Positions 55,903 to 64,000 of a stretch of DNA of 64,000 nt are shown here, piece by piece. Source of the stretch: Myxococcota bacterium (GTDB taxonomy: Bacteria > Myxococcota_A > Polyangia > Polyangiales > Houyiibacteriaceae); contig JANQQS010000130.1 in NCBI GenBank assembly GCA_028284955.1, forward strand, positions 1 through 64,000, given 5' to 3'. The notes under the pieces are model-generated. The model was not told where the DNA came from. It searched no databases and saw nothing but the letters and a program-made list of their open reading frames with translations. Made by a program: the position numbers and the translations under genes. Within the stretch, counting starts at the first letter, position 1; each line of letters starts with the position of its first letter.

Positions 55903-56856
55903 TCATGCATTGAGCCCGACACTATGTCGAAAGAAGTCTCGAAGATAGTGCGGCGGATCGTCCGCGTTTGACTTTCTTTGAATTCGGCGACGCACTTCCC
56001 AAAACGCGCTTCCCGCGAGCCGAGCCGCATTCGCGGCATGCAGGTACATTCGGCCGTGGCTTTTTCTGAGATAGTAGCTGCGGGAATCAAACCAGTACGT
56101 CGGCACGGGGCGGCTCATGTCTTTGGTTTGGGTGGTCGCGCCACCAATGTGGGTCACCGAACTCTGGGGAACATAGACCGTCGGCCATCCGCGGAGCAGC
56201 GCTCGGCGACATAGATCGGTTTCCTCGAAGTAGAGAAAGAACGTCTCGTCGAACAAGCCGACATCCTGCAGCACTGACCTACGAATCATCATGCTGGCCC
56301 CAGCGAGCCAATCCACTCGCTCCGGCGACTGCGGAATAGGAAAATGAATCATGCGACGCTGGAGCAACTTTGTCACGATGCCGAGGCGAACGGAGTCTTC
56401 AAATTCGCTCGCGATACTGGGAAAGCGAAACGCGGTGCGATGAGGCTCGCCGTCGGGACCGTGAATGTAGCTTCCTGCGATGCCTACCGCGGGATGGGCT
56501 TCGAGATAGTCGACGAGCGTAGCGATCGCACCAGCGTCCGGAAACGCATCCGAGTTGAGCAAGTAGACGAAATCTGGCGGCGTCGCGCCGTCTAGAGCGC
56601 CGCGCACTGCGACATTGTTTCCGTAGCCAAAGCCGCCGTTCTTCGGAGACGCCAACACGGTAACCACATCGGACAGGTGTTCTTCGCGCACGCGAGTCTG
56701 CAGTTGCTCGAGTGAACCGTCTTGGGAATCGTTATCGACCACCACGACATGAAACCCTGCCTCGCGGAAAGGTTCGAGCTCGCGGAGCGCGGCTTGCACG
56801 GCCTGAAACGTCATGTCTGCCGTCTTGTAGTTGACGATGCTGACGAGAATTTTCAT
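55903..56856 (-). CDS. Family 2 glycosyltransferase, rhamnosyltransferase-like
   Basis: This 317-residue inverting GT-A transferase is close to the WbbL-like rhamnosyltransferase group. It has IVNYKTADMTFQAVQAAL at the start, VVVVDNDSQDGS, SPKNGGFGYGNNVAVRGA, a LLNSDAFPDAGAI metal-site motif, and WLAGASMMIRRSVLQDVGLFDETFFLYFEETDLCRR (in part). The ATG at 56856 lies seven bases past the PKS stop, so it is very likely cotranscribed with the PKS. It sits upstream of rfbD, suggesting transfer of rhamnose, either to polysaccharide or to the polyketide product. The acceptor cannot be told from sequence. Confidence 0.9.
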   Translation of the reverse strand: MKILVSIVNYKTADMTFQAVQAALRELEPFREAGFHVVVVDNDSQDGSLEQLQTRVREEHLSDVVTVLASPKNGGFGYGNNVAVRGALDGATPPDFVYLLNSDAFPDAGAIATLVDYLEAHPAVGIAGSYIHGPDGEPHRTAFRFPSIASEFEDSVRLGIVTKLLQRRMIHFPIPQSPERVDWLAGASMMIRRSVLQDVGLFDETFFLYFEETDLCRRALLRGWPTVYVPQSSVTHIGGATTQTKDMSRPVPTYWFDSRSYYLRKSHGRMYLHAANAARLAGSAFWEVRRRIQRKSNADDPPHYLRDFFRHSVGLNA

Positions 56857-56863
56857 GGCCGCT

Positions 56864-59800
56864 CTACTCGGCTGCCGCGGGGGAAGCGTGGGCGGCGGCT
56901 TGCGAGGGTTCTCCCGTTCGAGAGGAAGGCGCCGACGCATGGGACAGACCGCGAGACCCAAAATCAGTGGGCGAACCATTCGTTCCGGACGACGCAGCAA
57001 GCTCGGTCGCGCGCTGCGCGCGTTCGGCATCTTCGATGTGCTTTCGAAGAAGCGCCGCCATGGTGCGCACGTTCGGCTCGAGCACCATGCTGTCGTGGTC
57101 GCCAGGAACTTCGTGCACATCGACCTGCTTCACGAGCGAAGACCAGCCGTTGTCTTCGTATACGTACTCGCGCTCCGAGTTGAGCATGCGCCCACCTCCT
57201 ACGCGAAACACGTCGTCCAGCTTCGGCCGGTAGAGAATCACCGATCCGTCGTAGGGACGAATCTGGTAGCGCCCGAGCGCGGCTCGAAACGCTGCCTCGA
57301 TAGCGTCGTTGTGGAACTCGCTGGCTTCTTGTTCGACCGGCTCGGAGAAACGTTTGGCCAGCTGCTCGAGTTCCCATTCCAGCTTGCCCCGCGCCCAGTC
57401 CGATACGTACGAAGAGCCTTGGCTTTTCAGCGATTGAAGGTGAATCGCAACGCGGTCGCGAAATACTGCGCGGTTGGCTTCGGGCAGTGGCGTATCGAGA
57501 AGCAGAAGCATCGATACGTCTTCTCCGTCGGCGATAAGCTGCTGCGCCATCTCGTAGGCGGTAATTCCGCCCCCCGAAAACCCACCCAGCATATACGGCC
57601 CGTGGGGCTGCACGGTGCGGAGCTCGGCAATATAGTCCCGTGCCATGTCTTCGAAGGTTTGATGCGGCTCCTGGTCGCCATACAACCCCCGAGCTTGGAG
57701 CCCGTAAAACGGACGGTCGGTGCCGACTAGGTGAGCGAGATGGCGCAGGTTGAGCACGTTTCCGAACATTCCGGCCACGAGAAAGAACGGGTTCTGCGCT
57801 CCGCCATCGCCAGTATGCATCGCCACCAGATGCGTGTAGCGGGTCCGATGGGTGGGCGCGCTTGATTCGTCGGTATCGCTTTCGCCGATCGTCTCGCGGA
57901 TGAGATGCGCGCACGCTTCAATCGTCGGCGCCTCGAAGAGCACAGAAATCGGGAACTCAGCCTGGTACGCACGCTTGATTTTGGAGAACAGGCGCACCGC
58001 GATGAGTGAGTGCCCGCCCAAATCAAAAAAGCTATCCTGCACGCCAACCTGTTCCACGCCGAGCAGCTCTTCCCACAAGCCCACCAGCGTGCGCTCGATT
58101 TCGTCTCGCGGGGCCACATACTCGCTATCGAGCTCGGGCCGGGCGAACTTGGCCGACGAACCCTCCTCCGCCGCGAGCGTATGTTCGGCCTGACGAATCA
58201 ACCCGGGCAAATCGAGCGAACTGATCAGAATCTCTGGCTCGGGTTGACGCAGCACCCGCGCGAACGCCTCCACCCCTTCGGCCGGGCGAATGCCCTGTTC
58301 CATATTGGCGAGGAGTTGCTCTTCGGCAGGTGAAAGCGCTTGCTCGCTGCCCGCATCGCTATCGAACGCGACTTCTGAGGCGGTAGGCTGAGCGGCGAGC
58401 GCAAAGTCGACGCGGCCGCCCGCCATCCGGCGGATCACGAAGTCATCGACTTCGATAAGCACGTTTCCAAGTTCGTCGGCGATGACGATGTCGAAGGAAG
58501 CAAAGTCTGCATCCTCTGCGCCAGAGGTCGACGATCGGCCGCCACGAACCCAGCTGCGAATTTTGCTTTTCAGCGGCGCATGCACTCGAACCCGGCGATA
58601 GGACACGGGCACCCACAGGTTCTCGCCTTCGTAGCCTTCGATAAGGTTCATCGCATAGCCGGTCGCGAGGTCCATCAATCCCGGATGGATTCGATATCCT
58701 TCGTCGAAATCGCCCGCGTACTCGGGCGGCAACTCGAGGTCGGCGAGCGCTTCGCCGTTGCCGTAGCGGGCGCGACGCAATACGCGCCACCGACCACCAA
58801 AACGCAAATGCGCTTCCTGAGGAGAACGCAGACTCGAAGATTCGGCGACGTCGTCAATCTTGGTGCAGCGCGCAGCGATCTGCTCCAGGTCGATGGGTGG
58901 TGTTTCGCGCAAGTCCACAAGCGACACACCGCCCTGCGCGTGGAGCTGCCAACCCGCTCGGCCTTCGAACTCCACGGCGCTGCGCAACTCAAAGAGATAG
59001 CCTTCGTCGCTCCGGCGGAGCTTCGCGCGAACTTCGCGGGCCGGCTCTTCATCCGAGATGGTCAACGGGCGCAGAAAAAACATATCCTGCAACTCAAAGC
59101 CGCCACGCTCTCCGTGTGCGAGCAGAGCCTGGGCCGCCATCTCGAGATAGCCGGTTCCGGGAATCAGGGCGTGCCCGTCGCGCGTTCGGTGTTCGTCGAG
59201 AATCCAGTCGGTGCGGGGCGAGTAGCGGCGGCTGAGCGTGCTCCTGCCCTGAGGGTCGCGCAATCGTCTGTCAAAGAAAGGAAGCGACAGCGCCTCCTCG
59301 GAAGGTCCGCTCGAGCTCTTGTCCGCCATGGCTTCGGCAGCCATCCCTACTTCGTTCCAAATGCCCCAGTTCAGCGCGACGGTATGCGTTTGTGTTCCGC
59401 TGCGACTTTGCGCAAACGCGTTGAGAAAGGCGTTGGCGGCGACGTAGTCCACCTGGCCGACCGGAGCGATAGCCGAGCTCGTAGACGAAAAGAGCACGCA
59501 GAAATCGAGTTCGCCATCTTCGAACAGTGCATCAAGCACCAGCGTACCGTGCACCTTGGGGGTAAAGACTTGCTCGGCTTCCGCAACATCCTTGAGCGGA
59601 ATGAGGTTATCGCGAATCAGGCCTGCAGCATGCAACACGCCGTGTATCGCGCCGAACTCCTCGTGTGCCCGATCGCGCACGCGGCTCATCTCTTCGAGAT
59701 CGGTCACGTCGGCGGCCGCGACCATCACTCGCGCCCCCGCCGCTTCGAGCTCGCGTACGGAAAGGATCCGTCGGCTCGTGACATCTCGATCGCCATGCGT

Positions 59801-62800
59801 TCGAAGCCATTCATCCCACTCGCTGCGGGCAGGAAGGGGGGTCCGCCCGACAAGCACCAATCGGGCTTGGCAGGTCTTGGCCAAGTAGTCCGCGAAAACC
59901 AAACCCAGCCCCCCCAGACCACCTGTGATCAAGTACACGCCGCCATCGCGAAGCGGGGTTTCGCGGCTCTGTGACCTGCGGGTCGGCATCGAATCAGGGC
60001 TGATCGGTGCTGCATCGGCCGCGGAAGGAAGCACTCGCGGCGCATAGGTCTGCTCCCAACGAACCCCCGACCGATAGGCGACCACACTGTTCGTGGGTAC
60101 CGAGTGGAGATCTTCGAGCAGCTGGTCGGTCAACTGTTCAAGTCGCTCATCGCGCGATTTCAACCCAGTCACCGACCGCAGGAGGTCGACCGCTCCTGCG
60201 GCGACTTCACCGCCGAACCCCGAGGGCTTGGCCGCGCGCGGTTCCTGCATACCCAGCGACGAACTGCCCAGCGACGAATTACCCAGCGATGAATTACCCA
60301 GCGAAGAGTTACCCAGCGAAGAGCTGTCGAATACAGGAAGCCGAGACGATGGCGGAAGCTCGAGATCAATGCTCGTGCACGTGATGCCCGGAAACTCTCT
60401 GGGAATGACTTTGCACGGGCCCAGCGCGGTCGCTTTTTCGGGATAGGTAAGCGATTCCTCAGCGACCCGCTGCATGCCGCTCGACACCACGGAAAGATGA
60501 AGCGGCCGAGGCACGCTCTCGTCGCCGATCGCCTGCGCCAAAAAGAGCAAGCTATAAAACCCGCGCTCTAGATTGCGATGGAAGAAGTTCGACCCGGGAC
60601 GGAAAGTCTCTGTCCCTGTCACCAGCCAGAGGTGCACCACGTGGCTCGGCACTTTGCCGATCGCCACCAAGTCGCGCACTAGGGCTTTATATCCTTCTGC
60701 GCCTCGCTCGGGGGAAAGTACATATTCGGTGTCGCTACGCTGCGCATACGCGTCTCCGGGCACGACCGTCACCACCGTGTCTCCCGCGGCGCGCAGGCGC
60801 GCTTTCACGCGTAGACCAATCCCCACGTCATCCATAAAGACGAGCCACGTTCGCTTCGCTTGCGCGGCATCATCGGACGACCCGTCCTCAGAGACCACAG
60901 GCTCGTTTGCGAGCACGGTTTCGAGCTCGGCAAACCGCTTCTTCCAAACGGGCACGTACCCCCACCGTTCGATTCTCTCTTCTTTGGTCAGTGAAGTCTG
61001 CGGCGCGATTTCTAGAACGCCCGGCTCGATAAAGTACGGTTTGTGCTGAAACGCGTAGGTGGGAAGCGATATTCGGTGTCTGGTTTCACCCGCCCAAAGC
61101 AAACCCCAATCGAAACGACCGCCGCACGCCCAAAGGCGCCCCAGCGTCTGAAGATGATACACGTCATCGCCGATCGATTCTTCCGGATGTCGCAGTACGC
61201 TGAACACGTTCTGCGTGGTCACCTGGGAATGCTGCTTGGCAAGCGAGCTCATCGCCTTGCCCGGACCGACCTCGAGAAAGATGCGTCCCGGCTGCTCACA
61301 CAGCGTCACGATTCCGTCGGAGAAATGTACCGTGCGCCGCAAGTGCTCGACCCAGTACGCTGGGTCAGTGGCCTGCTCCGCGGTCAACCATGTACCGGTT
61401 CGGTTGGAGATGGTCGGAATCTCCGGCGCGCGAAGTTCGATGCTTCGCAAGAACGCTTCGAAATCCGGCAGAATGCCGTCCAGCATGCGCGAGTGCGCGG
61501 CAATATCGATCGCGATGCGCTGAGGCTCGATGCCCTGTTCCCGCAAGGCTCGGTCGAGCGCCTCAAGCGCCTCGTCGGGGCCGGACGCAACGCTGAGTTC
61601 AGGGGAGTTCACGCAGGCGAGGTCGAGGGCTTCGTGAACCTTGAGATAAGGTCGAAGCTCGTCCGCGCCCAGCGGGACGCTCAACATGCCGCCGGCCGGA
61701 ACCGTATCGAAAAGTTTGCCGCGCAGATACACAAGCTCGATCGCGTTCTCGAAGGAGAGCACTCCGGCCAAGCAGGCCGCCGTGTTCTCTCCCATGCTGT
61801 GGCCAATGAGCGCCGCGGGCTTCACCCCGTAGCTCATCCACAGCTTCGCGAGCGCGACCTCCATAATCAGAATCGCGGGGAGCTGAACCGATGGTCGACG
61901 AAACGCTTCGTCCGCGTTGCGCACTTCGTCGGGCTGCGTAGCAAACATCAGCTTTTTGATGTCGTAATCGAGCTTCGGCTGGAGCACGGCCAAACCCTGG
62001 TCGACCACTTCACGAAATACCGGCTCGGTATCGTAGAGCTCCCGCCCCATGCCCGCGTACTGCGCGCCGCCTCCCGGAAACATAAAGATCACTTCCGGAG
62101 CTTCGACGCTTGCGGTGTGGGTGAACACCCGCCGGGAATCCTTTTCTTCGAGCAATCGAGCGGCTTCTTCATGGGTGGTCGCTGCGACAACCCGGCGTAC
62201 GTCAAAGTCGCGTCGCCCGTGATGCAGCGAGAAGGCTACATCCGCGAGCGGCTGCTCCGGATGCGCGCGGAGGTGCGCCGCCAGACGTTCCGAGGCGTCG
62301 TTCACCGCGCCTCGTGAGCGCCCCGAAACGACGAGCACTTGAGCGTTGCGCTTCGCTTTGGAAACCGCCTGTCGAGAGGGGGCTTGTTCGATCACCGCGT
62401 GGGCATTGGTGCCGCCGACGCCGAGCGAATTGATCGATGCTCTCCGCGGCCCTTGTTCGCTCGACCACGACGTAAGCGCGTCGTTGACGACAAACGGACT
62501 GTCCTCAAAATCGATGGTGGGATTCGGCTTCTCAAATCCCAAGCTCGGGGGCATTTCGCCCTGCGATACGGCCATCGTCGCCTTGATTAAGCTCGCCACG
62601 CCGGCCGCGGTATCGAGATGGCCAATGTTGGTTTTTACCGAGCCGATGCGGCAAAAACCTTTTTTGTCGGTGCTTTGGCGAAAAGCCTGGGTCAGCGCCG
62701 CAACTTCGATGGGGTCGCCCAAGTAGGTGCCCGTGCCGTGGCACTCGACGTAGCCGATGGTGTCCGCGCTAATATCCGCCAACTCGATCGCCTCGGCGAC

Positions 62801-63685
62801 CGCCGCCGCTTGCCCGTCCACGCTCGGCGCGAGATATCCCGCCTTGCGTGCGCCGTCGTTGTTGACCGCGGTGGCTTTGATCACCGCGTGAATCCGGTCG
62901 CCATCGTTGATCGCGTCCTCGAGGCGACGCAGCACCACCACGCCCGCGCCGCTTCCGAATACGGTGCCTTGAGCGCGGTGATCAAACGCGTGGCAGTGCC
63001 CATCCGGAGAAAGGATCTCGCCGTCCTGAAAGATATAGCCCCGCCGATGCGGAAGCTCGATGGTCACGCCGCCCGCGAGCGCCATATCGCATTCGTGACT
63101 CAGCAAACTCTGCGTGGCGTAGTGCACCGCGACCAGCGACGTGGAACACGCGGTCTGCACGTTCACGCTCGGGCCGGTGAGGTTGAGCGCATAGGAAAGG
63201 CGCGTCGCGAGAAAGTCTTTGTCGTTGCCGGTGTGGCGCAGCAGGAACATTCCCACCGAATCCACTAGGTCGCGATTGCTGCAAACGTTGAAGTAGAAGT
63301 AACTTCCCATCCCGCATCCCGCGAACACGCCAACGGGGCCTTCAAAGCGTTCAGGCGTACGGCCGGCGTCTTCGAACGCTTCCCACGCGACCTCCAAAAA
63401 ATGCCGATGCTGCGGGTCCATGATGGCGGATTCCTTCGGGCTAAATCCGAAAAACTCGCCATCGAACATTTCCATCCGGTCGAGAATCGCCGCCGACTTC
63501 ACATAGTTCTTGTGGTGCAGTCGGTCTTTGGATTCGCCTGCCGCGAGAAGCTCCTCTTCGGTCAGGGGAGTAATCGACTCCACTCCATCCCGTAGGTTTC
63601 GCCAGTATTCATCGAGCGTGTTGGCTCCGGGAACGCGCAGTGCCATGCCAACAATAGCGATGTCATTGGAATTTGATTCAGACAC
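56864..63685 (-). CDS. Type I polyketide synthase KS-AT-KR-DH-carrier-TE
   Basis: This synthase has about 2273 residues; positions count from a TTG at 63697, but the GTG at 63685 with GAGG upstream is the likely start. KS: Cys184 (QTACSTSL), His320 and His360. AT: GHSMGE with Ser634 and an unusual AAHS (733-736) where HAFH or YASH is common. KR: structural half at about 905-1130, TGGLGGLG at 1258 and Tyr1418. DH: His1503, Pro1513 and Asp1676. Carrier: Ser1897 in DLGGHSL. TE: Ser2041 in GGFSGGG, Asp2068, His2201. DH follows KR. A repeat of SSLGN lies at 1126-1150. One extension and release by TE are predicted. Confidence 0.93.
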   Translation of the reverse strand: MSESNSNDIAIVGMALRVPGANTLDEYWRNLRDGVESITPLTEEELLAAGESKDRLHHKNYVKSAAILDRMEMFDGEFFGFSPKESAIMDPQHRHFLEVAWEAFEDAGRTPERFEGPVGVFAGCGMGSYFYFNVCSNRDLVDSVGMFLLRHTGNDKDFLATRLSYALNLTGPSVNVQTACSTSLVAVHYATQSLLSHECDMALAGGVTIELPHRRGYIFQDGEILSPDGHCHAFDHRAQGTVFGSGAGVVVLRRLEDAINDGDRIHAVIKATAVNNDGARKAGYLAPSVDGQAAAVAEAIELADISADTIGYVECHGTGTYLGDPIEVAALTQAFRQSTDKKGFCRIGSVKTNIGHLDTAAGVASLIKATMAVSQGEMPPSLGFEKPNPTIDFEDSPFVVNDALTSWSSEQGPRRASINSLGVGGTNAHAVIEQAPSRQAVSKAKRNAQVLVVSGRSRGAVNDASERLAAHLRAHPEQPLADVAFSLHHGRRDFDVRRVVAATTHEEAARLLEEKDSRRVFTHTASVEAPEVIFMFPGGGAQYAGMGRELYDTEPVFREVVDQGLAVLQPKLDYDIKKLMFATQPDEVRNADEAFRRPSVQLPAILIMEVALAKLWMSYGVKPAALIGHSMGENTAACLAGVLSFENAIELVYLRGKLFDTVPAGGMLSVPLGADELRPYLKVHEALDLACVNSPELSVASGPDEALEALDRALREQGIEPQRIAIDIAAHSRMLDGILPDFEAFLRSIELRAPEIPTISNRTGTWLTAEQATDPAYWVEHLRRTVHFSDGIVTLCEQPGRIFLEVGPGKAMSSLAKQHSQVTTQNVFSVLRHPEESIGDDVYHLQTLGRLWACGGRFDWGLLWAGETRHRISLPTYAFQHKPYFIEPGVLEIAPQTSLTKEERIERWGYVPVWKKRFAELETVLANEPVVSEDGSSDDAAQAKRTWLVFMDDVGIGLRVKARLRAAGDTVVTVVPGDAYAQRSDTEYVLSPERGAEGYKALVRDLVAIGKVPSHVVHLWLVTGTETFRPGSNFFHRNLERGFYSLLFLAQAIGDESVPRPLHLSVVSSGMQRVAEESLTYPEKATALGPCKVIPREFPGITCTSIDLELPPSSRLPVFDSSSLGNSSLGNSSLGNSSLGSSSLGMQEPRAAKPSGFGGEVAAGAVDLLRSVTGLKSRDERLEQLTDQLLEDLHSVPTNSVVAYRSGVRWEQTYAPRVLPSAADAAPISPDSMPTRRSQSRETPLRDGGVYLITGGLGGLGLVFADYLAKTCQARLVLVGRTPLPARSEWDEWLRTHGDRDVTSRRILSVRELEAAGARVMVAAADVTDLEEMSRVRDRAHEEFGAIHGVLHAAGLIRDNLIPLKDVAEAEQVFTPKVHGTLVLDALFEDGELDFCVLFSSTSSAIAPVGQVDYVAANAFLNAFAQSRSGTQTHTVALNWGIWNEVGMAAEAMADKSSSGPSEEALSLPFFDRRLRDPQGRSTLSRRYSPRTDWILDEHRTRDGHALIPGTGYLEMAAQALLAHGERGGFELQDMFFLRPLTISDEEPAREVRAKLRRSDEGYLFELRSAVEFEGRAGWQLHAQGGVSLVDLRETPPIDLEQIAARCTKIDDVAESSSLRSPQEAHLRFGGRWRVLRRARYGNGEALADLELPPEYAGDFDEGYRIHPGLMDLATGYAMNLIEGYEGENLWVPVSYRRVRVHAPLKSKIRSWVRGGRSSTSGAEDADFASFDIVIADELGNVLIEVDDFVIRRMAGGRVDFALAAQPTASEVAFDSDAGSEQALSPAEEQLLANMEQGIRPAEGVEAFARVLRQPEPEILISSLDLPGLIRQAEHTLAAEEGSSAKFARPELDSEYVAPRDEIERTLVGLWEELLGVEQVGVQDSFFDLGGHSLIAVRLFSKIKRAYQAEFPISVLFEAPTIEACAHLIRETIGESDTDESSAPTHRTRYTHLVAMHTGDGGAQNPFFLVAGMFGNVLNLRHLAHLVGTDRPFYGLQARGLYGDQEPHQTFEDMARDYIAELRTVQPHGPYMLGGFSGGGITAYEMAQQLIADGEDVSMLLLLDTPLPEANRAVFRDRVAIHLQSLKSQGSSYVSDWARGKLEWELEQLAKRFSEPVEQEASEFHNDAIEAAFRAALGRYQIRPYDGSVILYRPKLDDVFRVGGGRMLNSEREYVYEDNGWSSLVKQVDVHEVPGDHDSMVLEPNVRTMAALLRKHIEDAERAQRATELAASSGTNGSPTDFGSRGLSHASAPSSRTGEPSQAAAHASPAAAE
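60251..60325. repeat. 15-bp in-frame tandem repeat, five units
   Basis: Five units begin at 60251, 60266, 60281, 60296 and 60311, each differing at one to three bases from the next. On the minus strand they encode SSLGN/SSLGS five times, placed between the structural and catalytic halves of the ketoreductase in the PKS. Confidence 0.95.
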
Positions 63686-63745
63686 AAAGGACCTCAACAG
63701 GTTTATTGCACCGAACTTTACACAGATAGCGTCATTCGCAAGCGC

Positions 63746-64000
63746 TCATCCTCGGCGACGATTCCACAAATAAAGGGCACCCCACCAGGCTGTCACCATC
63801 AAAAAGACCAGCACCCCGCGCACGAACACATGCACGTCGAAACTCTGGGCCAGCATGGCGACCCCAAGCCCGCACCCTGATGCCGCCACCACCATGCAAC
63901 TTAGCCCGAGATCTTGCCGGCGCATGCGGATGCTCTCTCGCTCCACCGCCACCATCGACACGAAGTATTTGAAGAAATCTGCACACGCGAATCCGAGAAC
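63746..64000 (-). CDS. C-terminal part of a small membrane protein (5' end beyond window)
   Basis: The frame is open to the right edge, so the gene is partial. The visible end reads FFKYFVSMVAVERESIRMRR and then two hydrophobic segments (CMVVAASGCGLGVAMLA and VFVRGVLVFLMVTAWWGAL) before a basic WNRRRG tail. An internal GTG at 63961 or ATG at 63955 could start a 69-71-residue two-helix protein on its own. It precedes the PKS on the same strand, with 60 bases between its stop and the PKS GTG. No family is recognised. Confidence 0.5.
   Translation of the reverse strand, partial: VLGFACADFFKYFVSMVAVERESIRMRRQDLGLSCMVVAASGCGLGVAMLAQSFDVHVFVRGVLVFLMVTAWWGALYLWNRRRG

Noticed and set aside
60251-60325. 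Short regular repeats considered as a CRISPR array
   Set aside because: The 15-bp units are contiguous with no spacers and are in frame inside the PKS; no cas genes are present in the window.
58580-62317. Plus-strand open frames of 464 and 424 codons opposite the PKS
   Set aside because: Antisense shadows; the minus strand encodes intact KR, DH and AT motifs here.
1-64000. tRNA and rRNA genes
   Set aside because: I looked for T-arm-like GGTTCGAATCC sequences followed by an acceptor stem and for rRNA-like conserved runs; the few GTTCGA matches are inside protein genes and do not fold as tRNAs.

Overview
The window is a GC-rich stretch from a Gram-negative bacterium. The gene style suggests a Myxococcota-type (deltaproteobacterial) predator or soil organism: a membrane-anchored Ser/Thr kinase of the IVHRDLKPDN type, a hybrid histidine kinase, a stand-alone LytTR protein, PilT, many lipoproteins with serine-rich linkers, an LpxR-like outer-membrane protein and a large PKS/NRPS locus. 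No rRNA, tRNA or marker protein fixes the family, so the phylum is an inference. I see no tRNA, rRNA, CRISPR array, complete insertion sequence or replication origin. The extreme left edge carries a pair of 21-bp direct repeats that look like an insertion-sequence end.

Left part (1-25 kb): housekeeping and envelope genes in short operons. A TSUP permease and a DUF924 protein are divergent. A LysR regulator converges on the operon aroF (class II DAHP synthase) - lgt - amidohydrolase. These are followed by a Ser/Thr kinase, a lipoprotein, an AmpG-like permease, a receiver-less CheB and a PA0069-type radical SAM protein. A 1570-residue envelope protein of unknown function precedes pilT. The minus-strand operon alr - mlaE - mlaF comes next, then an ECF sigma/anti-sigma pair, a glutaminyl cyclotransferase and a CreD-like membrane protein.

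Middle part (25-46 kb): a DUF2252-like lipoprotein with a degenerate signature, purQ-purL, an MMPL/RND exporter and a structured inverted-repeat element. Next are a DUF202 protein, a DM13-domain lipoprotein coupled to a beta-barrel protein, and another lipoprotein. A LytTR regulator, a hybrid sensor kinase, a bifunctional aldolase/short-chain dehydrogenase, a fatty acid desaturase and two outer-membrane proteins complete the section.

Right part (45-64 kb): a secondary-metabolite locus interleaved with exopolysaccharide genes. On the minus strand lie wza-like - NRPS - asd and PKS - glycosyltransferase - rfbD. On the plus strand lie a WcaJ-type priming sugar transferase and an SGNH hydrolase. 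The NRPS is formyltransferase - remnant condensation domain - adenylation domain with an embedded luciferase-like monooxygenase - carrier protein. The PKS is KS-AT-KR-DH-carrier-thioesterase. Together they could form a minimal two-module line: a formylated aminoacyl starter extended once, reduced, dehydrated and released, possibly decorated with a deoxysugar. This is the most interesting system in the window.

A recurrent oddity is a set of short tandem repeats of 15 or 18 bp, in frame within or beside at least eight unrelated genes. There is also a long inverted array of the same style between cheB and the radical SAM gene. A second, dispersed 25-bp repeat occurs three times between 33.8 and 36.2 kb.
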